Source: Branchiostoma floridae
Lineage: Eukaryota; Chordata; Leptocardii; Amphioxiformes; Branchiostomatidae
Direction of reading: 5' to 3'
Length of the DNA: 64,000 nt
Assembly: GCF_000003815.2 (NCBI RefSeq)
Contig: NC_049981.1
Coordinates: 6,532,445 to 6,596,444, forward strand
The position numbers were made by a program, and so were the translations under genes. Below, in pieces: positions 22,790 to 34,151 of the stretch. Within the stretch, counting starts at the first letter, position 1, and the number at the start of each line of letters is the position of its first letter. Under the pieces are notes generated by a model that saw only the letters and a program-made list of their open reading frames with translations, had not been told where the DNA came from and did no database searches.

Positions 22790-23105
22790 TCCTCTCAGTC
22801 TTGCTACGGGCACCGGGGTCACTAAGAACCCTTGACGTTGGTCTGCCCCTAACCAGGGGTTGGTGTTCCGTCCCCGGGCTGACCTTGGTTGGATTGCGAT
22901 GTGTCGTTTCTAGTAGTAGTCCGGTTAAGCTGCATTGTCATTTTCGTTTGTTTTCTCGTTGGTCGTGCAGACCTACCTGGTGTCTGGTGACAAGTGGCGT
23001 CTGTGTTTGGGAGTTTTTAGGGATGTTAAGTTGAATGTTTGGCAGCTCAATCGTAAAGGTCAGCCTTGGGACGGCTCCAACCTTTGCTCTAATTCGTGCA
23101 GGAGG
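22790..23105 (+). mobile_element. YR-retroelement fragment, copy 1
   Basis: Parallels 25525-25870. Shared stretches are CTAACCAGGGGTTGG / TTAACCAAGGGTTGA, GGGCTGACCTTGGTTGG, and a coding motif PWDGSN here versus PWDDSN there. The copy is cut at about 23105, where LINE sequence begins. Confidence 0.55.
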
Positions 23106-23995
23106 TCGATTAAATATACTTTAAGTTGGATAGAATCTTTGCTGTCAGAGAGTAGACAAAGAGTTTGTGTTGATGAAAAAGATCAGAATGTGTCCACACT
23201 ATGAAATACACAGTGATAAGCTGGAAAAAGGACACCCCGAGATAGTTAATGTACCGCAATGTTACTTGTACCCTAATGGAGTTTACGCAGCAGGAAAAGC
23301 ACTTGGGCATCACCATTGACAGGGAACTGAGTTTCAGTAAGCACATATCTTACATATGTATTAAGACAAATAAGATTGCAGGACTCATTGGAGAACATTT
23401 TGCATTTATAGACAAGGTGGTGTTCTTTCTCCTATATAAGTCAATAAGTCCCTGGTATTCAACTAGTCAAGAGTACGAGGCTCCAACATGGTCATCCTAT
23501 ACATTGAAGCAGGTCCTGGAACTTGAAAAGATCCGAAAGAGCCTAAGAGAGTCCTCGGCCCTAGTAGGTTAACCGTTGAAGAGAGTTTGAAGGCTCTGAA
23601 ATCACCAACATTGGTCTTTAGGAGAATCAGAGGAGATCTCATAAACACTATATGTCATTTTGAGCTAATTAAGAACACTCGAACAACACTGTTTCCGGAT
23701 TAAGAAAAAAGCGCCGATCGAGAAGTAATAGAAGGACACACTTCTTCTGTATCAGGGTTATCTCGTGGTGGAATAAGCTACCAAAATCTGTGGTGACATC
23801 TCCAAGCGTAAACTGTTCTGAAGAGAGACTGGATAACCACTTGAGGCAACACAGGTCACACTACATCTTAAAAGCCCTGGATAATCTGCAGTTATCAGGG
23901 ATGACAGTGTTTTGAGAATGAGTGAGTGGCCTAAATAGGAACAGGGGTTCCTACCTTTGCCAGAAGAATTCTATTCTACTCTAATAAATTGTTGG
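23106..23995 (+). mobile_element. LINE (L2/CR1/Jockey-like) fragment, degenerate
   Basis: In broken frames it shows hallmarks of a non-LTR reverse transcriptase C-terminal half: SWIESLL...RQRV, then KHLGITIDRELSFSKHI with NKIAGLI and FLLYKS (thumb), then EESLKALKSPTLVFRR, then a tail with WWNKLPKSVV and PSVNCFEERLDNHL. Stops and frameshifts are frequent. It ends near CTAATAAATTGTT. The palm segment with the catalytic motif is missing between 23200 and 23249. Confidence 0.75.
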
Positions 23996-24039
23996 GGTTT
24001 CAGTCAAACAGGTGCCAGGTAGCAGTCGTAGGTGGCACT

Positions 24040-24290
24040 ACTAGTGATTGTCTTTCATTGCAGACGGCGTCCTACAAGGGGCCGTGCTCGGACTGTTATA
24101 TTTCATATTGTACATAGATGACATGCCAAGCTACTTAACCACTGAAGGTCAGATAGTACTCTTCAAAGTCGGTTACAAGAAATGTTGTTTTGAATACTGA
24201 TTGCAACAGTACTGAGAGGTGGCTGGATGGAATAGACTGACAACTAATGTACCTAGATACGAGTCAAGAAACAGAAGTTTTGAATTTTGT
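24040..24290 (+). mobile_element. LINE reverse transcriptase palm fragment (YIDD)
   Basis: Translation gives DGVLQGAVLGLLYFILYIDDMPSYLTTEGQ in two stretches, matching the non-LTR palm consensus (SGVPQGSVLGPLLF..YINDLP). The catalytic-site YIDD is present. Soon after it becomes frameshifted. It lies downstream of the thumb fragment, the reverse of the protein order, so it is a separate insertion or a rearranged piece. Confidence 0.7.
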
Positions 24291-24324
24291 GTTTTCTGCT
24301 AGATATCGGGTAGTGGTTTCATTT

Positions 24325-24860
24325 TTTAATGAATGAATGATTGTAGTCATTTATTGTACATTGTTGGTTAAACGAGCCAAGTACAGGTCGCAACAAGACA
24401 TAACATGGATTGGTATACTATAATAGTATCACAAATCTACTCTACACAGAAGTTCGGCTTCTTCTCGCGTCTTGGTGATTGTGAAACTGTAGGACTGTAT
24501 TGGTTTAGCTATGGTTGGTTTGTCAAAGCATATGAGGATTATAAACTTGTCAGTGCTATTCATGTGTCTAAAGTGAGGGAAGCTACTTTCTTTATAAAAA
24601 GATAGCGCATTTCTATCTTGTCATACATATCACAATCAACAGTGAAGTGCACGTCATCTTCTACCATGTTTGAAGTACAAAAATGGGCAGACTCTTAAAT
24701 GAATCATTGCAGGTCCCTACGGTCAAACTCGCATCCGGCCGTAGAAAAAAAAAATCTTCTTACATAGGTGTATTTGTTTGGAGGGAATTGCAAGCTGTGG
24801 TTAGAGTGGCCACAACTCACCACTCATTTAAGAAACTTCTGAATCCGACTTTTAATCCAT
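24325..24860 (-). mobile_element. LINE 3' end, minus strand
   Basis: Read on the minus strand it contains VEDDVHFTVDCDMYDKIEMR, the C-terminal Cys-rich motif of an amphioxus-type LINE, and CDLYLARLTNN. It ends with AATAAATGACTACAATC and a (CATT)n tail (plus-strand AATGAATGAATG at 24329). It is a diverged relative of 27060-27950. Confidence 0.65.
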
Positions 24861-25524
24861 AGGCCCTGTTTTACGATTCGGTGCGGATAACAACTGTGAG
24901 AAGTGGTATGATTGTGTTTCTTGCAGGGTGGACTTGTCTTGGTTAGGTATACTAGTATAAAAATAGTGTTTAAACTCTATATATGCGTGTACCCAGGGTC
25001 TCCCTGGTAAGCAGTGTTTATCCACCCTGATTATGAATACAAATATAGATAAGTTGATTCAGTGTTTGAGGAGCGCGTGCCGTTGCAGGTTCAGGTGTTT
25101 AGAATCTTTGGGACACTTAAGGTATGGAATCAGACGTTTGGTTATGAGTATCATCCGAATCTAGGGAGAATGGTCCTGGGAGCGCTTGGCCCTAAGGAGG
25201 ACGAAGAAATCTTCGTTCTCGTTTTTTACTGCCATTGGCATTTACTAAAGAAGCTAAGTCTCTGCGTAAAACGGTGCATGTTACGGTCGGTTTACCGGCA
25301 TCGGTTGAAGTTAAGCTGAGCAAGGGGAAGTAAGAGGAATTCCTTGGCTGTGCAGTTCTTGAGAACCCCTTCAGGCTTTAGAAGCGGGATGGGTGCGTGG
25401 TATTGGAGTTGCAACTCTAATCGATCTTTGGCAAAGCAGTGCAACAAAATTTTTCGGTTCTGTCTTAGTTCTCCATAATAATTTTAAGGTGACCATTTGT
25501 GTATTCGTGGCCTCGTCCTTCCTC
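24861..25524 (+). other. Probable retroelement ORF1 remnant / unknown
   Basis: A short open stretch (25140-25330) encodes LGALGPKEDEEIFVLV and, after a frameshift, KSLRKTVHVTVGLPASVEVKLSKGK. I do not recognise a named domain. Its position directly upstream of the YR-retroelement RT fragment suggests the first ORF of that element. Confidence 0.35.
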
Positions 25525-26630
25525 TCAATCCTGTTTCGAACTTCGCCGGGTTACTAACAACCCTCTACTTACGTAGGCCCTTAACCAAGGGTTGAGGTTC
25601 GTCTCAGGGCTGACCTTGGTTGGCTCGAGTGTTGTCGCTGTTTATGGTTACAGTTTTCAAGAGAGTTAAGGTTTCCTCTCTTGCTATCTAGCAGTTCGGT
25701 GAGCGGAAACTTGCTAGACGCGATTGGTCTTTTCCTGACTGGGAATATCAAGATCCGTTCGACCCTGAGTCGGCGGCGCAGCGGGCGCAACAGCGACAAC
25801 TCCGATTTGTCGACTTCCGAGGTGAGCCGTGGGATGATTCCAACCCTAGTGCTCCAGGTGTGCAGGATATCGCGTCGGGGTCTGTGCAAGCGAGTCCAGC
25901 TATGGTCAAGTTTACAGACCCTAATTCTTTTATAGCAGGCCAATTAGGCCATCATACTGCGGAGTGGAAATTGATTTTGGCCGACCATCCAGATAAGGAT
26001 ATGCTCTTAGAGTGGGTGAATAAAGGGGTAGACGTGTACAAGTTCATTACTCCATTTAAAGGCAAGTTTCGGGGAAATCGAATTAAGGTAGACTTTCCTG
26101 AGCCGCAAGTGTTTGTTAACAACATGTATTGTAAATCTTTTGTGAAGTTTATTGCTTCCTTTCCATTATTGGATAGGCTGGAAACGGGCGCAATCTAAAT
26201 TTTGGGGGAAGGTAGGTGAAGGCGCACCACCCTACCTAATAATGCTCTTAACGGTGGATCCGGCTAAGCCTCGTTTGTGTTGTGATCAGAGATATCTGAA
26301 TTCATTCATTATAAGGATTGCCCGTTTGTCTTAGATAAGTTGGTCGACGTTACCAAGTATGTTAGGCCAAACACGTTTCAAACGAAGTGCGATGATAAGT
26401 CGAGCTACGACCACATCTCGATACATCCAGAATCTAGGACGCTGCTTGGTTTTCAGTGGGTGGGCTTCTGGTTTGTTTGTAATAATCTTCCTTCTGGGTT
26501 CAAATCGTCGGCCATGATTTATAACACGTTAGGTTTGGCCGCGACAAGGAGAGTACTGTCAGTAACAAGATCAAACGCAGCGCTAAATTTGTATATTCAA
26601 CTCCAACAAGCTCCCCTCTTTCCATGACTG
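25525..26630 (+). mobile_element. DIRS/Ngaro-like (tyrosine-recombinase) retroelement RT fragment
   Basis: Broken reading frames encode PWDDSN, then NSFIAGQLGHHTAEWKLIL, WVNKGVDVYKFITPFKG, GEGAPPYLIMLLTVDPAKPR, CDDKSSYDHISI and FQWVGFWFV. The order and motifs (APP.L..PLTV.P.KPRL, DDKS.YDH, GF.W) are those of reverse transcriptases from tyrosine-recombinase retroelements. Frameshifts near 26195 and 26325, plus truncation before the catalytic DD motif, make it non-functional. No tyrosine recombinase was seen nearby. Confidence 0.65.
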
Positions 26631-27059
26631 ACAGCCAGTCATCTCTCATATTAACCAAGGCAGATGTGGTCGAGCGATTAGGATGGTAAGCGGGTTATGC
26701 AGTTGACACAATATCGTTTAAGTTATAATAGCGCAAAATCATGAACAACTCTTTCGAACACTTTGCTCGCACCTCAACACTGAAAGTAGCCTGGTTGGCC
26801 GGCTGTTTTTTCCAGTCAGTCGCGTTCTGGAATTCTTAGGGAGGGGGCGTACTTTTGTGTCTCTCCATTGACTGGGGAAAAGGCCGGGGATTAGTGACTG
26901 ATTGACAATGGGGTGCACAGGTGCGGTTATATACAAATATGGCAATCTCATTAATCTGTTTTCCATATGGTCCACAGCGCATGATGCTGGTATAGGTATG
27001 TCAGTCAGCAGCCCCAGAATGCCATCTCTACTAATTGTCTTGAATTAATTTCAGACGGC

Positions 27060-27950
27060 ATTCTTTATGTGACATAAGTGAATGAAGAATTTTATGGCAC
27101 ATTTTTGCCCCACTGGGCTAAGTACAGGTCATATGGTAACGGTTATATATATATGCAGCAATGGAAACAATCACACACGTCTACATATGCAGATATGCAT
27201 CTAATCTATTCTAGTACATTCGATTTCCTCTTGCTTCTTGGTAATTGCATAAATGTAGCTAGCTGTATGGTTAATTAGGGTTGGTTTATCAAAAGCTGTC
27301 AGGAATAAAAGTTCTCCTTGTCCTTCAAGTGTATGAAGTGGGGATATTTACTTGACACATAGTCAAATAGGATGCTCCTATTGCTATCATACAACGGACA
27401 TTCCACAGTAAATTGTACTTCATCTTCTACTTTACCTAAACTAAAAAAAAAAGGCAGTTTCTTTGCTCTAGAGGACTGTGGTTATTTCTTCCTGATTAGA
27501 TTCGTAATTTGTGACGACTGATTCTTAGTTTTGTGATTTTAGATCCGTGGCATAAATTGGTAATCTTAAGATATTCTTCTTCGTTATAAGATTGTTTTGA
27601 TAATCGGTATGTTCGTAGTTTATTTTTCGTAGTCGCAGCTCTTTTATTGTTGTGGATTTCAGATAGAAAGGTCGGGAAATAAATATCCTTTCAGCCCTGA
27701 TAGATTAGTGAAATAATTTGAGGTGTACTTGAGACTGTTGACTTGGCGTTTTTGCCAGACGAAAGCATAGCCACATTTTCTCCAGAGAGTTGCGTACACC
27801 AGAAGCCCAACATTTAGCACCAGATGCTTCTAAATCCATTTGGCACAAGAGAGCTTCTGCTTGAAGGTTGTCAGCTGGCACGTTCTTACAAAGTCGAATG
27901 GAATATGTGATGGTATTTAGGTAGGCCTCCAGATATATTATGTTGTTCAA
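27060..27950 (-). mobile_element. LINE 3' half, minus strand
   Basis: Minus-strand translation gives KNVPADNLQAEALLCQMDLEA with KCWASGVRNSLEKM, then KITKLRISRHKLRI, then VEDEVQFTVECPLYDSNRSI and FDYVSSKYPHF. This is the post-RT region plus terminal Cys-rich motif of a LINE family. Several stops interrupt it. The order is correct over nearly 0.9 kb, so it is one fragment. Confidence 0.7.
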
Positions 27951-28603
27951 TTCAGTTCAGTCACAGTTGGATTGGAAGATCAATATCTGTTCTGTAAGTT
28001 TTGTTTTTGTCAATATAGTACTAGTTGTTGGTAAAGTAATTGGCAATGTCAGATGGTTTGGAATGGAATTTTGCCATCAACTTCCACTCAGGATGGGGAT
28101 TGGGTATTACAGCGACCCGGTGACTGCAAAAACTGCAAGAGAAGATCCATATGAAAGGCAGGGTATCACCCCGGGCAGACAGTGCCCATGTTCGTAGGAA
28201 AAGTGACTTCATAACGACTTTTCGTTGGGATTGTAAGCAGAATTGTTTGGGTTCTCCTAGACAAGAGGTGCTCTCGTCAGTGCGTGGGCAAACCGTTATA
28301 ATTAACTTTGGTGAGGGTTAACGGAAGCTCAACCTGGCGTTTGTTGAACGCAGGACGTGAAAGATAGGTACTGTGATGCGTCGTTTTTTCCGCCCACAAG
28401 TGTGATAAAACCAAAAAAAAAAGAAGTTTGGACGGTGGCTTTGTCTCATGAGTGAGAACTAGTACATATGCACAATCCGAGAGAGTGTTGTCGGTGAAGA
28501 TATCAGTAAGACGAGTTTAAATGTAGTGCTAGACAGGGAGGCGATGACGTGCTTTTGTGGACAGCGAAAGGAAATAAAGACAACTTCGGAGTCTGCGATA
28601 ATA

Positions 28604-28693
28604 GCTGGTTTAGGTATGGGAAAGTGTTGAGGTTTGGGGAAAGTAATGAGGTGTGGGGAAAAGGTTTGAGGTTTGAGGAAAGGTGAAAGGTGT
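28604..28693. repeat. 90-bp direct repeat, left copy
   Basis: GCTGGTTTAGGTATGGGAAA through GGTGAAAGGTGT is repeated with no difference I can see at 32066-32155. The pair encloses about 3.4 kb rich in CTTTCCG/CGGAAAG. It could be terminal direct repeats of an element, or a duplication made on insertion. Confidence 0.8.
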
Positions 28694-29250
28694 CATCTAT
28701 CCGCGAACGTAAAGATCCCCTTTAATGTTACCTTTACGTTGGCACTTATATGTACTTATATGCACTCCTCACGTGCCTTTCCGCAACTATTAGACGCTTA
28801 AAGGCGTCGTTAATGACAGTTTTTCGTAACCTATACGGGAGGAAAGTATGCGTTTATTAAGACCTTTCTGCACCCTTTCCGCAACTTAACGACATCTATC
28901 CGTGAACGTAAAGATTCCCTTTAATGCACTTATATGTACGTTTCGGCACTCCTTCACGTGCCTTTCCGCAACTATTAGACGCTTAAAGGCGTCGTTAATG
29001 ACAGTTTTTCGTAACCTATACGGGCGGAAAGCACGCGTTTCTTAAGACCTTTCCGTGATCTTTTGACCACATTTACAGTCGATTTCCGTCACGATTTCCC
29101 CACGTTTATGTGTCGTTTACACACCCTGAAAGGCACGCGAAGAAGTGCAGAAACGTACTTATCCGAACGCTTTCCGTGATCTTTCCTTGGACTATAGTTG
29201 TCATTTATTTTTAGTAAAGGCGGCGTAAGTTTAAACCTTTCTGCATCTTT
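28694..29250. repeat. About 200-bp tandem repeat (CTTTCCG-rich)
   Basis: CATCTATCCGCGAACGTAAA at 28694 and GACATCTATCCGTGAACGTA near 28890 start two near-identical units. Both include CTTTCCGCAACTATTAGACG and TTAAAGGCGTCGTTAATGAC and CGTAACCTATACGGG. A degenerate third follows. Unit length is about 196-200 bp. Confidence 0.75.
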
Positions 29251-29339
29251 AGGTAGGCTTTATGTGTTTTTTGTGGCTTAAATTGGAACTTTTGCATCGG
29301 GTATGCGTGTCTTATTTGGTGTGAATCATACCTACACCG

Positions 29340-30016
29340 GTATCTATGGCTTTGCCGTCTAAACTATCTTGTGAGTCCAATTGTGGACTTGGATTGGTCG
29401 ACCGAGGGAACAATCGGTGTACAATATCCATGCACGAATCTCCGCTACATTTAAGTCCACAATTTGGAGTCCAGTGTCGGGCGATACGCCTGGAAAGACA
29501 TCATTTCAAGCAGCATAGTTCCATCTGGCCATCACATTAGGAAAAATCCGCTGAGATTCCCGAAGACGGGTACTGTTTTGTGATGAACAGGCCGTGCTCT
29601 CCATATCTCCGCCAACTTATGCTGGTCAAGATGACACAGTCTTGAATTCACCCTGAGTTGTGCCCCTTTGAAGACTCTCCAACATACTCCGTTTCTGGCA
29701 AGCCTTGAGTGTCCTATGGTTATGTCCGTTCCGTCCTGTAGTTCCGTTCGAATCCATTTGCGGCAAAGCCACGCCGATAATCCGTGTGTTGAAACGGATC
29801 CAAGGCTCCTTCTTGACTTGTCCCGAAACAGACGCCCTGCAAACTGGTTTCTTCTATAAATTATGGTATATTCGTTAGGTTTAAAAAACCCACCTTTGTC
29901 TGTCATTGGATAACGCCCTATCACATGACTGGCCTCTTCTGGGAGCTGCTAATTAGAAATTCAATGCCGCGTTGTTCGTTATTCATAGTTGACGGCGAAT
30001 AAATTTGAATTTGAAA
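29340..30016 (+). mobile_element. Possible LINE 3' remnant
   Basis: It ends GCGAATAAATTTGAATTTGA, a polyadenylation-like AATAAA followed by a TTGAA tandem typical of LINE tails. Upstream frames are broken and give no firm reverse transcriptase motif. It appears to lie inside the CTTTCCG-rich element as a later insertion. Confidence 0.4.
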
Positions 30017-30429
30017 AACACCATCCCCTTTGTACGCTGTTTAGCCAATGTTAAGCTAAACACAACTGTTACCACACTAGAAAATACCAGCCTTTCTGGG
30101 AGAACGTGATTATTGCTTGTAGATAATAAATGTTCTTCCAGATGATAAGAAAGTTTTTTTGTACAATTATATAAACAGCAAACCCGCTATATTCCCATGA
30201 TACGTTACCGCGTAGTGAGGACGCTATGTCGTCGGGATGCCAAGCTGCAAGGCACAGCCACCCGCGAGCGACATACTGCACAGGCCGCCCAGTACTAGTC
30301 CTCTTACCCTGAACGGGAACATGCCGTAATTATGACCACCAATCTTCGGGGGCATGTACCCAGTCCTCCCGGCGACTGTTGTTTCCTTTCAACAAGGAGG
30401 TTAAATATTTAATTTCCTTGCTTTCAACG

Positions 30430-31770
30430 CTACCTCTCCAACATCTTTTTCTGTAACTATCAATCTCCACCTCTGTAAAGAAAGTTCAGAGAGTTTTCTG
30501 AAAAGTAAGCTCAAAGGCAAAGGTAACGGAACGATATCGGTAACATACGATACTACTGGAAAAAGTAAACGCTACCTTTCCGACATCTTTCTTGCACCTG
30601 TACATAGCATCTTTTTGTGTAAAGTGAGCTCAATGGTAACGTAAAGACATTGGAAATATACCATATGTTCCATGAGGATATTTTGATTTTCCTGGTTTCG
30701 TCAAACACGCTAACACAGAATGAGTTATTCAGGCGAGGTCGCTACTTTAGTGAGAGGCGCATGTGGTATATTGAGTGGAAAATACTCGTAATTTGGTAAA
30801 AGCAATGCCTCTTTTAAGAATAATAATTAACGCTACCTTTCCGTTTGCACCTAGTACCTATACATTCCAAAAATTGTATCTGCTATATGTAAGTTTTAAC
30901 CAGGAGCAAATGTTGCTTATCTTGGTTAAACTCAACACGTTAACACAGCAGGGGCTATTCAGGCGAAGCTGCTGCGTTAGTGAGGGCGCATGTGGTATAT
31001 TGAGCGGAAAATAATGCCTCTTCTTCAAATAATGATTAACGCTACCTTTCCGACATCTTTTTTCCACCTATACATAAAAGGGGGGAGGTTTGCTTAAACC
31101 TCCCCCTTTTATGTAAAGTCAGCTCAAATGTAACGGAAAGACATCGGAAAGATTGTATCTGTTATATGTAACTTTCACAAAGGAGATTTGCTTTTCTTGG
31201 TTAAACTTAACACGCAAACACTATTCATTTGAAGCCGCTGCTTAAGTGAACGGCGCATGTGGTATATTGAGCGGAAAATACTCTTAATTTGGTAAAAGCA
31301 ATGCCTCTTCTTCAAGTAATGATTAACGCTACCTTTCCGACATCTTTTTTCCGCCTATACATAAAAGGGGGGAGGTTTGCTTAAACCTCCCCCCTTTTAT
31401 GTAAAGTCAGCTCAAATGTAACGGAAAGATATCGGAAAGATTGTATCTGTTATATGTAGCTTTCACACAGGATATTTACTTTTCTTGGTTAAACTAAACA
31501 CGCAAACACAGCAGGAGCTATTCATTTGAAGCCGCTGCTTTATTGAACGGCGCATGTGGTATATTGAGTGGAAAATACTCTTAATTTGGTAAAAGCAATG
31601 CCTCTTCTTAGAAATAAACGCTACCATACCTATACATAAAAGGGGGAGGTCTCCATAGACCTATACTGATAAGAGTATGTAAAATGAGATCAATTGTAAC
31701 GGAAGGGCAATGAAAATATATCATCTCCTATTGGTAATTTCCACCTTAGAGAACCACGAAAATAAAAAAA
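30430..31770. repeat. Six diverged tandem units with perfect hairpins
   Basis: Units starting AACGCTACCTTTCCGACATC or variants occur near 30432, 30569, 30829, 31039, 31325 and 31618, with periods of about 140-290 bp. Each carries CGGAAAGA, TTATATGTAACTTTCAC and GGCGCATGTGGTATATTGAG. Two units contain a nearly perfect hairpin (31071-31115 and 31358-31403: TACATAAAAGGGGGGAGG, loop, complement). Confidence 0.8.
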
Positions 31771-32065
31771 AAGGCGAAGGTTAACTGATTGTATGTGAAC
31801 GTATGGTCGGTTCAAAGCCTGTAGATGTTTTCTGTACATAAGCAATACCCGTTTCATATACGGCGCATATAAGGATGCTTAAAGGTTATGTAAAGATATT
31901 ACATGTATTTAATCTGCCTTAACGAATACGGAAAGGTTACGGAAATGTAAAACCATGGTTTCCGTTGTCTTTACGATACCGTAAACTCTGCGGAAATATT
32001 TTCCCACCTTTAGGCTACATTTAAGTATCTCGGAAAGTATGCTTAAATATTCGTTTTCGTGCTGT

Positions 32066-32155
32066 GCTGGTTTAGGTATGGGAAAGTGTTGAGGTTTGGG
32101 GAAAGTAATGAGGTGTGGGGAAAAGGTTTGAGGTTTGAGGAAAGGTGAAAGGTGT
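32066..32155. repeat. 90-bp direct repeat, right copy
   Basis: Same sequence as 28604-28693. To its left the CTTTCCG-rich element ends CGGAAAGTATGCTTAAATAT; to its right is unrelated sequence starting GGAAGTCAAGACG. Confidence 0.8.
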
Positions 32156-32239
32156 GGAAGTCAAGACGTGGGTAAGATTCGGAAAGCTTTACGTGATGAA
32201 ACAAGCCCGAGATGGTGCGCATGGAGGTGGGACCACGGA

Positions 32240-33278
32240 GGACTTTTTTGCCCATACCTTAACCTTCTTCCGGAGATTCGCCTGGGGTCACTGCGGATAG
32301 GGTACTATTCCAAATGAGGCACATGATTGCTTCTGACCGGGTTTCGCGTCGTTAAGAGGCGACACCTGGTCGGGAGCAGTCCACGTGCTCTCATTAACCA
32401 CCTGTACATCCTCACCTGTGCATAGAACCTTTTATACGCCCTGCGCCTTTCATTCCCATATGTTGGCCGAGCTACGCCGGAGAGGTCGGACGGAGGTAGC
32501 TGGGGAGCTTTATAGAAGTTGAGGGACATGGACGGAAGTGACTTGAGGGTGTATGATTTTAAGTGGATGGTATAAAGATATGAAGAGGGTATGGAAAGAC
32601 AGGCCTATGAAGCTGGGAACTAAATTGAATCCATAATGCGTCTGAACTTTGTGAGGTTTCGTACGGTTTAGAAACTTGTCAAGCGACATCAAGAGCTTGA
32701 CACCATCCTGGAGATGGTAACAACACATCTTGAACTAGGAACATGGAGAGGGGTCTATTGTTGCGTTCGTCAAGCGCGGGAGAGGTGGCTAGGCCTGGTA
32801 TACTTCTACCGCGGATGGCTTTGAACTCGGTTCCAAAAGGGAAAAGAGATAGGGCGGCAAATGATCTAGAATGTCTGGCGGGGTTTGGATGAAGTAAGAT
32901 TCTTTTGGTAAGACACTGGATAGCGGGAATTGGAAAGCTGTGGTAGCCCGCTTTGGAGGTAGCTGGGATGCGGCGAAGAAGAAGAAGATGTTGGATGAGT
33001 TTAGGGCAGCCCACCGAACATTCGCTAATCCAGCCGCGGACAAGAAGATTGGTGTAGCTTTTGTCAGACCGTCCCCGTTGCCGTGGATGTGTTGCACAAG
33101 AGACGTGGGACGTTTGGGGAAGTAAGGGCACTAAAACACCCGCCCTCCCGCCCTTTTTTCCATTCTCTGCTCGTAGACCGTTCAGTGACCCTTCGGTCGA
33201 CACTCCGGACTTTTTTGCCCATACCTTAACCTTCTTCCGGAGATTCGCCTGGGGTCACTGCGGATAGGGTACTATTCC
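32240..33278. repeat. Segment bounded by a 72-bp direct repeat, containing R1 copy 2
   Basis: GGACTTTTTTGCCCATACCT through GGGTACTATTCC occurs at 32240-32311 and again at 33207-33278. Immediately after the first copy, R1 copy 2 runs to about 32490, followed by about 700 bp of unrecognised sequence. The arrangement resembles direct terminal repeats of a roughly 1-kb element or a solo fragment of a larger one. Confidence 0.65.
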
Positions 33279-34050
33279 TAGGAGAGGAAAATAAGAATAC
33301 ATTGATCATCATCTCAGGTTGTAAGTTTACTCCTCTTGGTGGTACATCTTGCAGACATTGACTTGCTGCTGGTGATTGTATGTCAATGAACACACAAAAC
33401 AATAATAAGAACTAGTTTCAAAATGAATGTTACGTTCTAGTCTACAAAAATAATAATAAGTCGAACTGTTCTTGTTTGTTAGAAAAACATTAGAAGTTAA
33501 ACCGTAATTAATAAGAAGTTAATGACTGATACATAAACAATTAGTTTACACACTTGTTTACAAGAACAATGTAAAGTTCTAGTTTACCATCAAAGTTACG
33601 TTCTAGCTAAAATGTAAAGTTCTAGTTTTTTAGAAAACTATCAAACAAGATTTATGATCATAGAAGTTAAAAGATTGGAAATCAAATTGAACACGGAACG
33701 CTTCCAACAAAATACATGTAGTAACATTTTAGAAACTAAATCCTATTACACAACAACCAACTGAACTATTCGTGTGGAACCAACTTACCTGAATAGCTGA
33801 ACAAGATGCTGGGTCAAAGTTGAACTGTAACTTTGAACACAAAAAAATGGACTTGGCCAAATTTCCAACAGTCCAACTCAAGTCTTTGTCCAGGAATGAG
33901 CCATCCACCGTTTTTGTGACGTCACGTTATGCAGATAGAACATGACTCGGTAAACAGTAGATCATAACTAACAGTCAAACAAACCCAAACTTCTGGAGAA
34001 AACATAAAAGCTGTTGCCTTCACATCAAAACTGAAGTGACTTTATTGACA
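33279..34050. other. No gene recognised; contains dispersed-repeat motif
   Basis: AT-rich with repeated AAAGTTCTAGTTT words (33400-33690). At 33875-33985 a stretch (CAAGTCTTTGTCCAGGAATG, GTTATGCAGATAGAACATGA, AACAGTAGATCATAA) is related to 61575-61670, so it belongs to a dispersed repeat. Confidence 0.45.
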
Positions 34051-34151
34051 ACGTGCTAATTACTAGTATAAGTCATCTGAATTGTCTGATTCACTGTCCC
34101 ACCTGGCTCGCAGAACTGCCTATTGTAATCTTCACACCTGTGAGATTTCCC

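Noticed and set aside
26655-26705. tRNA-Ser/Leu-like A box (GTGGTCGAGCGATTAGG)
   Set aside because: No B box or cloverleaf follows; probably a SINE fragment or chance.
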